DNA of 64,000 nt from Synaphobranchus kaupii (lineage: Eukaryota; Chordata; Actinopteri; Anguilliformes; Synaphobranchidae), in NCBI GenBank assembly GCA_029718625.1, contig CM056391.1, positions 23,102,305 through 23,166,304 on the forward strand, in the 5' to 3' direction. A program made the position numbers and the translations under genes. Shown here in pieces: positions 40,342-53,118 of the stretch (position 1 is the first letter of the stretch; every line of letters begins with the position of its first letter). The notes under the pieces are model-generated. The model was not told the DNA's origin. It did no database searches and was given only the letters and a program-made list of their open reading frames with translations.

Positions 40342-40342
40342 C

Positions 40343-40343
<1 letters not shown>

Positions 40344-40392
<49 letters not shown>

Positions 40393-40393
40393 G
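40344..40393. repeat. (AAT)n microsatellite
   Basis: About 16 AAT units; in one frame it reads as poly-Asn. Confidence 0.95.
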
Positions 40394-40639
40394 AGATAAA
40401 ATGGAGAAGAACATCAAAAAGAAAGGCAGATTTCATTCTTCCTCAAAGCAGGCTTTAAAAGCTGACTTTTGTCATAGATGTAAAAGCAGCTGAGGATTCT
40501 GCTGTGCTAATGTAGCTAGGTAGGGAGTTCCGCAGACAGAGAGCTAGGCAAAGCACAAAGAATTGTGGGATAGATCCGGGGACTGAGGTCCTTTGGGCAT
40601 AATTGGAGGAGGAGTGTGGAGGTGGCCAACATAGGAAGA

Positions 40640-43160
40640 ATAGCCTTAAAGATTTCTTCAAATGAAAATCAGCACAGTCATTATTATACACACGATGCAC
40701 GGTACAAGAAATCAATATTTCCTCTTAAAAAGAACCTATAAAAATTCCCAAGACTGGAGGGAAAATATGATCATGTGATTGATTTACCACAGTTACCAAT
40801 AATGGCACATCATGTGTGGCGGGCAGTTAACAGCTTATTGATCCCTGTTGTTGGTGTACAGAAGTCTGTTCCCCGATGTTGGCGTAGAGAGGTCTATTTA
40901 CTGAGCAGAGCCGTGGGAGGTGAAGCTGTCCATTCCCACTGCTCCTCAGACTCTTCTACTGCACTGGATCCACCAGCGGCCTCCTCCACTTCTCACCCCG
41001 CCCATATGACGCATCAGCGAATGTTTCGGAGTCTCACGCCAATACGCACACTCGCACACGCGTCCTCCACGGAGAAAGGAGAGAGGTTTTCTTAACTAGT
41101 CTGAGCCCATTTTATTATTCTCTCAACAATAAGGAAAGGCCCATTCATATTTCTAGCCCTGTCTATCACGAGACCGCCCCCGCCATCAATTCGGGTTTTG
41201 CCCACACAGGCACGTGTCTCCACCAAACCGCATGCTGCTGGCTGCTGCTACTTCCCATCTTGCAGTCTACCAGCTGAGCTGTGTAGTCATTGTCCTGGAG
41301 GAGGATACAGACAAACAGACAGACAGAGTCACACACATATACACACACATACCAATGTACTAAGATCTACAAACACTCAGCAGTGCACACCCACATCTAA
41401 TCAAGGCTCATCAAGCAAATATTTTATTATGCATATACACTACTACCACTTTTAAACTGCGGGGGAAGCATACTCTAATCCATGAAAACCAAGCATCTAA
41501 TTGCCACTTAATCTTTACTGCAAATTCAAACTGATCTAATCTTTATTTCCTATATCTGTATTGCTGGGAAATTAGTTACATATATTTAGCTTATATATGG
41601 AGGTCATTATTATATTACAATATATATCATATAATAAATGTAGAGTAGAGCTCATCTCTGAATTTTATATGACAATTATTATACACCCCATACCTTTGAA
41701 TTCAGCACGCATGGAATAAACCCTTATATGTGCTTGAATATGCCTGGATTAAGTCATAATAAATCACTCAGTTAAATTTAAAGGGGGAGCAAATTGTCTC
41801 ATGTAGTTGCTGGAACGTGTAATCCATAATGGGCTATTACTTCCATCACAGCTGATGCAGCTACAACTGAAGGTCAGGGACGCTTCTATGAGAGCCAGGC
41901 AGGCCCTTTGGCTATCTCACATCCTATTGGCTGGGCAGCATGTAGCCTATTGGCTAGAGACCTTTGGATGAGTCGAACCCTACAGGCTGATGCAGAGAGG
42001 AGGTGCAACCGGCTGAGTCAGCACCGACGTGATTTGTGTTTCTTTTAGCTTTCTGTAGCTTGGGACAGTGCTCCTGCAGAACTCTCTACACAATTCTATC
42101 CATTGTGTCCCTTTCCTTGCCCAAGGAAGATCATGTACAAATATCACACCAATCTATGTTATTCACTTGTTTAGTTCTCACTAAAACACCACAGTCACAT
42201 AACTGTACCTTTATATGCACCCAAAAACCTACTCAGTCACTGGAATGCAATTATCAAAAATATATTATTCATATTATTCTAATTTACATATTTGGCGATG
42301 CTGGCTTGAGTGGCTTCGGCTGGTTTCTGTGACTTTAAAATTTAGTGAGTTTAGAATTTAAACCCAAAGTATGAAAATGTATGTATGCACATATACAGAT
42401 GCATCTCTCACGCACATGCATGTACATGTAGAATTAAATCAGAGATACATATTTATTTCTTAATCTGTTTTAGGTTGAATATTTTATATGTTATCAGGAT
42501 TCTCATTATTTAATAAATAAGCCTTTAAAAGCAACATACTTGTTATTTGTTATTGGCACAAAATCACTCCTGGCTTCCTTCCTTTGTAGTAAAACACAGC
42601 TCTTCTGTAGAACAAAACAGGTTTGTGGCACTACATTTCCCATGAGCACAGAGAATCCCCACAAACACAGCCACACTATCAATACTGGGAGCTGGCTGCA
42701 CTCGCCAAACATTAAATGGGTCATCTACACAGGACCAGAAAAGAACAGAGTATGGATTTGCCCCAGAAATGTGGAGCTAAGCTTTTCTAGCTTCATCAAG
42801 CGAAGCAATTGAGCAGGTGCTACTCCACTATACGTGTCAAGTACGGCATCTGCAAGCTAACTGCTCCTAATCTGACACATCATGTTAATAATAAACGTTC
42901 TTCCACCCTTTGGTGTTAAAAGCTTAGTGCATATAACTGTAGTTACTGGGAATGAGAATGCATGGGCAGTAAACCCAAGATATGTACTTAAAAGAGCGAG
43001 ATTATCTACTTAAATGCCCATGGATTATGATAACTCGAGTGCAGATGATAACTCAAGTGCAGGGGTGTATGGGTAGGCAGTAATAGAGAGGAGACGTGAC
43101 CTGGAACTGAAGGCACGCAGGGGGAAGGGGCCAGATGCCCATCAGAGCTGGCAGAATGTT
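40640..43160 (-). other. frmd5 intron 1, nothing recognised
   Basis: AT-rich intron; open frames are short and show no domain. Confidence 0.5.
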
Positions 43161-43165
43161 GATTA

Positions 43166-43200
43166 TTCGGAGCAGCAGTAGTAGTAGTAGTAGGAGGAGC

Positions 43201-43232
<32 letters not shown>

Positions 43233-44124
43233 AAGGAGGAGCAGTAGTAGTAGTAGGAGTAGTAGTAGTAGTAGGAGGAGCAGTAGTAGTAGTAGTAGTA
43301 GAAGGAGGAGCAGTAGTAGTAGTAGAAGGAGGAGCAGTAGTAGTAGTAGGAGGAGCAGTAGTAGTAGTAGTAGTAGTAGAAGGAGGAGCAGTAATAGTAG
43401 TAGTAGTAGTAGTAGTAGTAGAAGGAGGAGCAGGAGTAGTAGTAGTAGTAGTAGTAGAAGGAGGAGCAGTAGTAGTAGTAGTAGTAGTAGTAGAATGAGG
43501 ATCAGTAGTAATAGAAGGAGGAGCAGTAGTAGTAGTAGTAGTAGAAGGAGGAGCAGTAGTAGTAGAAGGAGGAGCAGTAGTAGTAGTAGTAGTAGTAGAA
43601 GGAGGAGCAGTAGTAGTAGTAGTAGTAGTAGTAGAAGGAGGAGCAGTAGAAGGAGGAGCAGTAGTAGTAGTAGTAGAATGAGGAGCAGTAGTAGTAGTAG
43701 GAGGAGCAGTAGTAGTAGTAGTAGAATGAGGAGCAGTAGTAGTAGAAGGAGGAGCAGTAATAGTAGTAGTAGTAGTAGTAGTAGAAGGAGGAGCAGTAGT
43801 AGTAGTAGTAGTAGAAGGAGGAGCAGTAGTAGTAGTAGAAGGAGGAGCAGTAGTAGTAGTAGTAGTAGTAGAAGGAGGAGCAGTAGTAGTAGAAGGAGGA
43901 GCAGTAGTAGTAGTAGTAGAAGGAGGAGCAGTAGTAGTAGTAGAAGGAGGAGCAGTAATAGTAGTAGTAGTAGTAGGAGGAGCAGTAGTAGTAGTAGGAG
44001 GAGCAGTAGTAGTAGTAGTAGTAGAAGGAGGAGCAGTAGTAGTAGTAGTAGTAGTAGAAGGTGGAGCAGTAGTAGTAGAAGGAGGAGCAGTAGTAGTAGT
44101 AGGAGTAGTAGTAGTAGGAGGAGC

Positions 44125-44159
<35 letters not shown>

Positions 44160-44280
44160 AAGGAGGAGCAGTAGTAGTAGTAGAAGGAGGAGCAGTAGTA
44201 GTAGAAGGAGGAGCAGTAGTAGTAGAAGGAGGAGCAGTAGTAGTAGTAGAAGGAGGAGCAGTAGTAGTAGTAGTAGTAGT
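43166..44280. repeat. 1.1-kb AGT/AGA/AGG/AGC trinucleotide-based minisatellite
   Basis: Higher-order units of (agt)n followed by agaaggaggagc, with n varying between units and rare agaatgagg or aatagt variants. Every period is a multiple of three, so one frame encodes 392 codons of almost pure Ser/Arg. That resembles an RS domain by composition only, with no gene structure around it. Confidence 0.96.
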
Positions 44281-44468
44281 TGCTTGCTTAAAAATGATGG
44301 GTTATCTACCTGACAATCACCATTTCTGGCATATACCTAAAATACCTCAAATTGGCATCAGAATGACCCTAGTTGCCTTTCTATATGCAGTCTCCCTCAG
44401 GTACCAGCCACACACTGCAATTATCTGAGAGAGAGGCACAGCTTTCTGCAGGACTAGTATTTTAAACG

Positions 44469-44469
<1 letters not shown>

Positions 44470-44536
<67 letters not shown>

Positions 44537-44537
44537 T
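44470..44537. repeat. (TTA)n-(TAA)n perfect palindrome
   Basis: About 12 ATT units, a short attaatataa centre, then about 9 AAT units. The two halves are inverse complements and can form one long AT hairpin. Confidence 0.95.
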
Positions 44538-46001
44538 AGCATGACCCACGTGTACCGAAGAGCTGGCTCAGGCTAAAGTGCTTTTTGCGTGTTCATGGAA
44601 TTCATGGGCTATGATCCTATGAGCTCCCTGGCGTCAGGATAACACAACACAGATAGGGAGGGGATGGGGGTTTCCTGATTGCCTGCTGCAATGCCAGGCA
44701 TAACATAGCATTGCAACAAGCCTCTCCACATGAAGTGTACATTCTTTGTCTGTACCAGGGCATGACACTTGGAAGGGCTAAGAAAGGGTGGAGAAAGAGT
44801 TTCTCCCAGAACAAATACACAGTCTGAGCAGGAAGTGAAAAGTGAATGGGGTGGATCCACTGAGCTCACATCCTGATAGACAAGTTTTTAAATTGCATAT
44901 ATAGGAACTCTGAGGCATATATACACACATTAATTTGCGCACACATACAAACAGACACAAACACACACAAGCATATGCGTTTGTGTGTGTATGTTTGTAT
45001 GTATGTACATGCATCCCTGTGACCTCATGTACTGTATGTGTGTGTGTGTGTGCGTGAATCTGCCTATGTATATGTGCACAAGTAAGTGCTGCATACTGAG
45101 AGTGTATGCCTGCTTTTGGAAGATTACCTCATGCATACGGATGATGACAGGGAATTAAAGTCAATTTTGCTAGGGTATTTAAATAGCCAGAGATTTAAAT
45201 AGCCTCTTAAATATGTCAAAAGGAGAAGAGCGTACAGACCATGCTATGGATAATTAGAGTCTACTCTCACTGATCTGAGTGAAAATCCATCACCACAAAA
45301 ATGCACAATCACCATTTTAAAAACAATGAAATCCGCGTTTCCAGGGCATCATAATGCACCCAGATACATAATGCATAATTATGTGTACAAACTGTATAAT
45401 TATCTTTATTGGCTCCTCTATCCATTTTGTATAATTACTACATTTTGAAATGCAGGAAGTGATAAGACGTAGGTAAGCAGCAGGTCCTTTTACAACTTCA
45501 AACACAATTGATTTATTATTTATTCCAACATCATTCAGGGATTTACACGGTAGTGGTGCCAGAATTCCCGTCATGGGTGTACCGGAGAAATTTGCGGGAG
45601 GGCCATTGTTGTGGGAGAATACTGTGATCGTGGACCAAGGGGAGAGGCACCTTCGACAACCCAAATACAGTGAATAGTCAGGTAATTTCCGATTTTGTAG
45701 AAATTGAAACTGATAGTACTGAACTTGCCCTCAAGAAGGCCTTTTCATGTTTAAGAAGTAGACTGATGAAACATTAGCAGCATGAAAAGCTATTTCATTC
45801 AGCTAAAAGTCTAAAAGCGCTTTGACCCCACATGCTTTAGTAGGGCTGATATCTCAGCCGTGCGTATCCTAGCTTCTGTACTGATGCTCACACTATGCTG
45901 TTACTGCTGAGCCCTGTTCTGGAGATTAAACCTATAGTGCTGCAGTTCTTCATGGAGCTCAGTGAGCTGATAGCAAAATGCAAGCTCCAATCTGCTCCAT
46001 G

Positions 46002-46041
<40 letters not shown>

Positions 46042-47727
46042 TTACACTCCTCTAAACAGGATGTGTTCTACACACGCTTGTATCCCAAACGAGTGAGGTG
46101 CTATTAGGCCGCTCATCCAAGCCTCTGGAGTGGCACATAGCCGCTGCATTGGTAATCAGCCAAAGACAGAGCAGCTCACTGTCATGGTGCCTCAGGGGCA
46201 CATCTATGGGGCCCATACACATGACATTGATGCCGTCAGATCCCGGTGGCCATCATATGACGAGTCCACACATGCATGAACACACATGGACGCACGCACA
46301 CAGAAATTGACAAATGAAAAAAAACAATTCAACCTGCCGCACCAATCCAGTGCCCTGGTAGGTTTTTTGCAAATCACTCATTCAGAACTTGAAAACTGCA
46401 CCGGAAAAATCAGGGGGCTTGTTGAGGCCCAGTGAGGCAAACAGCTGCTCTGGTACCAGCCCTGGTCCCGCATGCTCTTCTGAAAACATCTGTCAAAAGC
46501 CGTCCCTTCCTTTCCCACAAGAAAATTCAGGCCTATGGGGGTCGTGGCCTATTTTCTGTATGTTTATGAACACGGCTAGTAGCCCTGTGTGACAGTGGGA
46601 AAGTGATGGGAGCACTAGGGGCCCCCAAGGACATGTTTATCAATTAGGTGCGCAAGGCTGGGGGGCTGAACCAGATTTCACACTTGGCTCTGCGCCACAC
46701 GTGAAGCTACGGCACGGTATCCTGGTCATATTTGTTCCCTCCTCTCTCTAACTGCCTGCGCACTGTGCCGCTGACGTGGTCTGGACCGAACCTAGGCAGG
46801 GCAGGGCAGGGTAGGTCCCACTGGAGCTCAGAGACCCTGAAGATGAAGAAATGACTCCCGCCTCCCACCGGTGTGTGAAAGACCCAAAGAAGCGACGGCC
46901 TGATGCTTTCACGCCGTCTTCAATCGACAATAGGCTCTGTGAGAGCGACCTTCATGTGCGCCGCCGCTGCATTCCACTAGCACAAATGTCACATGGTCTC
47001 GTCGGAAAACATTTCACGCTCATCCTTGCACCTTCGCTTCCTTGGAGTTTGTATAATCTAGCACAGCTTCACAGCAGAGTTCATGCCAGCTTCATCAGAA
47101 TAATTACTATAATTACAATGCAGCAATTATTTCAGGGGCCCCATTATTACTTAGTCGTCAATTAATTACAATCATTGATTGCGGCTCTATAGATTTCGCA
47201 GCTGTACCACATGCTTTAACACAATGCTACACAATGACGCTATGTCCCATACATTTTTATCAGGGAAGAGTCACAAGTACTAATGTTACTGCACATGCAA
47301 ACTGTCGCACACCTTTCATCCGTAGCGGCATTGTCATTCACAGAAAAAAAAGGACATTTTACAACTGAAAGGTCATTTTCATTAACAACCACGCCGTGAC
47401 ATTCAACTGCTCCTGAAGACCGCCACTCCAGTGCAAAACTGCAGCGTGTAACCTAATTTAATTAAGCCCTGCTGTAGTCTTTTAAAATCAAGCGTCACTT
47501 TAACCAGTGCTTTTAATTTATTATTTATTATTATTATATATTTTTTTCCTGTCATCATTATTTTGTCTGCGTGAAATAAAGTATAACTTTAAAGGTTATA
47601 GGATTTGACACAGTAATAGTTGGTGCGCAGCCCTGCACTGCCAAGATAAAGTATACAAAGGCTGTCAGGCAGGTCTAGGGCACAGTTAACTGTAAAGCAT
47701 GCCCTTGGACATATCACCTCCCAGTCC
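44538..47727 (-). other. frmd5 intron 1, nothing recognised except CA runs
   Basis: Contains a (CA)n at 45997-46040 and mixed CA/TG-rich sequence at 44930-45060. AT-rich, TAATTA-containing sequence at about 47080-47200 could be a conserved non-coding element but shows no repeat character. Confidence 0.5.
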
Positions 47728-48342
47728 TTAAAGGTTGTATCAGCGATTTTGGGTGGAAACATAAATGATCACATTCATCTGATTTTTCCTCACGATCCGC
47801 TAGCTGCCCGCCCCATAAGCAGGCCGTCAAAAAACCGCGTCTCTGTAGGCAGCCTATGCTCCGAGATCGTACACAAAAACAATGGTACTACCAACTACTC
47901 AAAACCAAAATAAACAGTATTCCAACCAATCACAATGATCTGCACAAACGTGACGTCACTTCTGAAGCGAAATCCCAAACAAACATACTTATGAATAATT
48001 ATGTTATGTTTTAAAAAATAGTGTTCAAGCATCCAGAATTATAACCACGTTAATAACGTTTGTAAGAAACCAAACCATTTGTAAATCCGTCAAGATTTCA
48101 GCGAGATAAGAGTATTAGCGTTTGTGCAGATCATTGTGATTGGTTGGAATACTGTTTATTTTGGTTTTGAGTGGTTGGTAGTACCATTTGTTTTTGTGTA
48201 CGATCTCGGAGCATAGGCTGCCTACAGAGACGCGGTTTTTTGACGGCCTGCTTATGGGGCGGGCAGCTAGCGGATCGTGAGGAAAAATCAGATGAATGTG
48301 ATCATTTATGTTTCCACCCAAAATCGCTGATACAACCTTTAA
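47728..48342. mobile_element. 615-bp TTAA foldback element with about 220-bp near-identical arms
   Basis: TTAA at both ends. The left arm 47732-47951 (starting aggttgtatcagcgattttg) is the near-perfect inverse of the right arm 48118-48338. Only a few differences are seen by eye, such as ccaactactc versus ccaaccactc. The centre is about 166 bp. No transposase frame. The TTAA duplication fits piggyBac-type mobilisation. Confidence 0.9.
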
Positions 48343-51300
48343 AGGGAAAGTTTTGATCAAAAGGTCACCACAGGGTATTACAAAACACTCAAGATATATA
48401 ACAACAGCAATATCTTCAAAATACCTCAAGTGTCCATTAACTACGGCAACCAACAGGTTCTTGAAACAATGTTCTTTTGCTGTCAGAATAAACAACGTAC
48501 ATTTAGTGTAGCCCAAAGGTCAGCCCCTCTGCTGGTTCCGAAGGCACTGCAGTGCAGTAGTTCTGTTTGAAGCTGTAATGATGGGCTACAAGCACTGACG
48601 TCCGACCAGAACCACGAGTCTATCTGAGCTGCTCCTGCTGAAATGAAAGCCGTTTCCTTTCCCTGACCAGAGTACATGTGGGAACATGAGTATTTCAGAT
48701 AAAGCACGGGGGTTAGCAATTGATGCTCACAGTCAACATAATGAGGCCATCAGCCCCACATTGATTTAACCTCAGACATTTCCACTGTGAATGAACCAGC
48801 TCATATTTGAACAAAGTGCAGGCTTGCTTTTTCCTTCTAGCTCAGTAAAGCTCCCTCTTTAAATGCACATACAGATTTATGCAATGTTCTCAATTTCCTA
48901 CAAATGCGATAAAATTCTTGAAGCATCTATTAAACTAGAACTACGTGTAAGAACCAGTTACTTTTTACAATTACACTTGATCATTTAAACGGGGCAATGG
49001 ATAGCAACATAGCGTGTTCAGTCAATGGGAAACTACCTCCCAGCCAATGTCTTCTTCAAAAAGAACATCTTTTGACACCCCCCCCCCCCCCCCCCCGCCC
49101 CCCCCATTTAAAACTTTTTTAAGGATCTAAGGGCTGGGGTTTATTGAAAGAGGCCTACAGCACCTTCCCTACCTGTTTCAAGTTTGTCAGTGCAATTTCA
49201 AAGCAGTAGTCGAGCATGCACTGACAGACACAATGAACGGCATCCGACTGACAAAGACATACGGAGGGAACACAATACAGTCCTTCAGACATGCTCGGAG
49301 TACAGATAGCCGGAGCGGTGGAGACACTTTCAACAAAGAGGCCAGGGAGGACAAATGGAAAGCAGAGAGAATGAAGTAAACACACACAACGGCGTGGCTG
49401 AGGGAGAGCCGCCGTCCTCTTTTAAAGAGCAGAGCTGCAATCAAGCAAAACTAACGGTGACACGTAACAGGACAAACTAACTCACAGCGTCTGTCTGCGC
49501 TTATTTCACCAGATTCCCGGATCTGAAAGGACAGTGCTTCCTTAGACCCCAGCCGCACGGTACACAGAGGCCTGGGAGTCAAAAAACATTGCTGCCTTTT
49601 CTGGTGCTCACAACGATAAATTCACTACTGCCCCAATACTGGACTGTGTGTCTATCATGTTTGTCAAACTTAAGTGCATTTGTTAAGGTGATTAAGCATG
49701 ATCAGTACTGCTTTAGGTTCTACTGTAAACGGGATGCGTGTGGCTTCGGAACGTATGTGCAAAGTTGGGCATTGGAGGATGAAGTGAGGGTGTCCAATGA
49801 GGAAAAGCGTATCCCAGTTATTGGACAGGAGGACAGAGGAGGTGAAATGTGCGATGAATGAAATGTGGGTTAGGCTAGGGCTGCACAATAACCCAGTGCA
49901 GTTGTGCATAGTGGCCTTCAAAATACAACATGTTCAAGCATTCAGACACCATGAAGCACATGGGCCATTTACTTGGTGCAGTGTTGGTGTATATTTAGGA
50001 AATTGTAATGCAATAGAAGTGTGCATGTGTCCTCCAATTACATGTTCACATAATGTGCACAGAAAGGACATAATCTGCGCCGCTGGGTTCTGTGAGTACA
50101 AACGTAATTTAACTTGTTTGCTGTCTTAAGGGGTTTTAAGGTTGCCTCTCAGGTTCCGCTTGCTGACGCATAATGAAATGTAAATCTGGGAGATGAGGAA
50201 CTCATTCCTGTATCTGAACAGAATACCTGCTCTCTGAAGAAACCCAGACTGGCCATCTCTGAGCCGGGGCAGATGTAGTTACAGAGCGCTGACATGGCAG
50301 TGGGGAGAGAGTGGTAGCAACTATTTTGACTAAGGCTTGTTTAAAAAAACAACGCACTAAGCCATTTGAAGTCTATCTTTATCTGTTTCTATAAAAATGG
50401 AAATGTGTGGTCAACGTGACAAAGACCAAGACTGCACTACTTCTGCCAGCTGAGCTTACCCAGATAGAAAGATGAGCGAACGGTATCAGTGAGCAAAAAA
50501 TAAATAAATAAATAAAATGGTCCAGCACGGATTGAGCTGCAGATATTAAGTCATCACCTTGTTTTATTGCTCTAAATGAACTGATGTCTGTGAATCCCTA
50601 TCAGAGCACCGCAGATGCCACAGAATCAGCCATTGTTTCTATGCAAATCCCTCGAACTCCGCGGCCGTGCTGAATGGAGTTCTTTGTCGAGCACATTCGC
50701 CACACTTGCCTTTATGCTGAAGATTGCAGGGCCATGTCTTGGGAGTTTATAATATCTGCAGGAGTCCATTAATAGGACAAAAGGGGGTAAATCAAATTAA
50801 GGTAATGAAAAGACAGCCAGAAAATGCACACGCTGAATTACTCTACCAGTGTTGTTGTGTACAATGACCTGGGCCCAGCTGAGCAAGCAAAGTGAATAGC
50901 CGTTTACTGCCAATAATTATAGTTCAATACCACACAATTACCATTTTCAAATTTTCAATAGAATATTAATGGGACACATGAAAATCCTTTGAGTAAGAAT
51001 TTGGTTTACAAGTTGCCTGAGAAATCTTGTTAAGTGCCATAGTTAGCTTGCCAGCAAGAAACAAAGTGTCATAAACGGGACCCTTTTCACTATTTGAAAG
51101 TAATATCTAGCTTATATGAACCACCTGGCTTTAGCGATACAATCTTTTACCTGGGTTTGTAACAGTACCTGACTAGTCATTTGTATATGTCTATTTATTT
51201 GTGGAGCATGTTGACAAAAAGAACAGGAAGATTTTCCTCACAACCTCATTGTAAGTCAATGGAGGTTTTGGTTTTCTTTACTCTCCAAACGTTGTGGCTA

Positions 51301-51971
51301 ACTAATTAGTTGCTAACCAAACAAGTTAGGTAAATTAGCTATCTACCAGTTCTCAAGGACTGGTTGTCATGGGTTTCAGGAAGTTTTTAGTAACAACAGA
51401 TATTGACTGCATCATCAAAACCTGTCAACTGTCATTCCTGCAGCTTAAGGAGTTGGCCCCTGGATGGGTAGCTGGCTATTCACTGAAATCATGGCTTTCG
51501 GCCAGGCTGGGTCAGTCATTGAGCAGACATTTTGAATGTCGAAGGTGCATTTTAGATGTTTGGATTAATTGGGTGGCAGTGCAATTACAGTCCTCTGAAA
51601 ATCGGTGCTGCATTCGACATAACATATTAGCCATACACCAAGGATGTCACACTAATTTACACATTACAAGACTTCAGGCAGCATGTGGCCCCTTTTAAAA
51701 AAAAAAAAATTGCTCCTGGTGGAATAGCTCATAAGGACGCGCTTCAATATGTCAGAATAGATTCTCCATGGTATTCACACAGTGGCTTTGAAAGACCATA
51801 GACTGTTTTGGCATTATGGGATGGAGCCCTCACCACACCTATTAGGTATTTTATTAACCTAACCTCCTTCACAACACTTCTGCCGCTTTCGCTCTTGCCG
51901 GGGGCGCAAAGCCTGCTAACTTGATTTGGACACAGTCAAATTCGCTCCCGTCTCCATCACCAATTGCGTAC
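48343..51971 (-). other. frmd5 intron 1, nothing recognised
   Basis: Includes a poly-C run at 49077-49105. Otherwise unremarkable AT-rich intron sequence. Confidence 0.5.
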
Positions 51972-52857
51972 AATGCCATTCCGATGCGCATTACACTTCC
52001 TTCCAAAATGCTCCTCACTTCTCCTGAATCAATGCCATTCCGATGCGCATTACACTTCCTTCCAAAATGCTCCTCACTTCTCCTGAATCAATGCCATTCC
52101 GATGCGCATTACACTTCCTTCCAAAATGCTCCTCACTTCTCCTGAATCAATGCCATTCCGATGCGCATTACACTTCCTTCCAAAATGCTCCTCACTTCTC
52201 CTGAATCAATGCCATTCCGATGCGCATTACACTTCCTTCCAAAATGCTCCTCACTTCTCCTGAATCAATGCCATTCCAATGCGCATTACACTTCCTTCCA
52301 AAATGCTCCTCACTTCTCCTGAATCAATGCCATTCCGATGCGCATTACACTTCCTTCCAAAATGCTCCTCACTTCTCCTGAATCAATGCCATTCCGATGT
52401 GCATTACACTTCCTTCCAAAATGCTCCTCACTTCTCCTGAATCAATGCCATTCCGATGTGCATTACACTTCCTTCCAAAATGCTCCTCACTTCTCCTGAA
52501 TCAATGCCATTCCGATGTGCATTACACTTCCTTCCAAAATGCTCCTCACTTCTCCTGAATCAATGCCATTCCGATGTGCATTACACTTCCTTCCAAAATG
52601 CTCCTCACTTCTCCTGAATCAATGCCATTCCGATGTGCATTACACTTCCTTCCAAAATGCTCCTCACTTCTCCTGAATCAATGCCATTCCGATGTGCATT
52701 ACACTTCCTTCCAAAATGCTCCTCACTTCTCCTGAATCAATGCCATTCCGATGTGCATTACACTTCCTTCCAAAATGCTCCTCACTTCTCCTGAATCAAT
52801 GCCATTCCGATGTGCATTACACTTCCTTCCAAAATGCTCCTCACTTCTCCTGAATCA
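51972..52857. repeat. 59-bp minisatellite, 15 copies in two variant blocks
   Basis: Exactly spaced 59-bp units (aatgccattccgatg then cgcattacacttccttcc and aaaatgctcctcacttctcc). Copies 1-7 carry GCGC at the diagnostic site, copy 6 having an extra change (ccaatgcgc). Copies 8-15 all carry GTGC. Within each block units look identical by eye. Confidence 0.97.
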
Positions 52858-52904
52858 TATAAAATTACTCTGCAAATCTAACTGAGATCAACTTAAACCT
52901 AATG

Positions 52905-53110
52905 CAGGGGTAGGGAACCCTGGTCCTGGAGAGCCGCAGGGTCTGCTGGTTTTTGTTGTTACTCGCCACTTAATTGATCAATTAAAGCAGTTGATTACAC
53001 AGTTAACTCACCTAATCTGGTTTCTTTGGTCTAAGTAGTTGCTGTATTTAAGGTGAAAACAAAAACCAATAGACCCTGCGGCTCTCCAGGACCAGGGTTG
53101 CCGACCCCTG
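52905..53110. mobile_element. hAT-type MITE
   Basis: The left end caggggtagggaaccctggt pairs with the right end accagggttgccgacccctg, extended by gagccgcagggtct and its inverse. Flanked by an 8-bp duplication with one mismatch (acctaatg at 52897-52904, gcctaatg at 53111-53118). Non-coding. Confidence 0.88.
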
Positions 53111-53118
53111 GCCTAATG

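Noticed and set aside
43135..44313. 392-codon Ser/Arg frame resembling an SR-protein RS domain
   Set aside because: Pure trinucleotide-type repeat within frmd5 intron 1; no RNA-binding domain or flanking gene structure.
51972..52857. Regular direct repeats that could be mistaken for a CRISPR array
   Set aside because: Units are directly adjacent with no unique spacers, and the genome is a vertebrate; it is a minisatellite.
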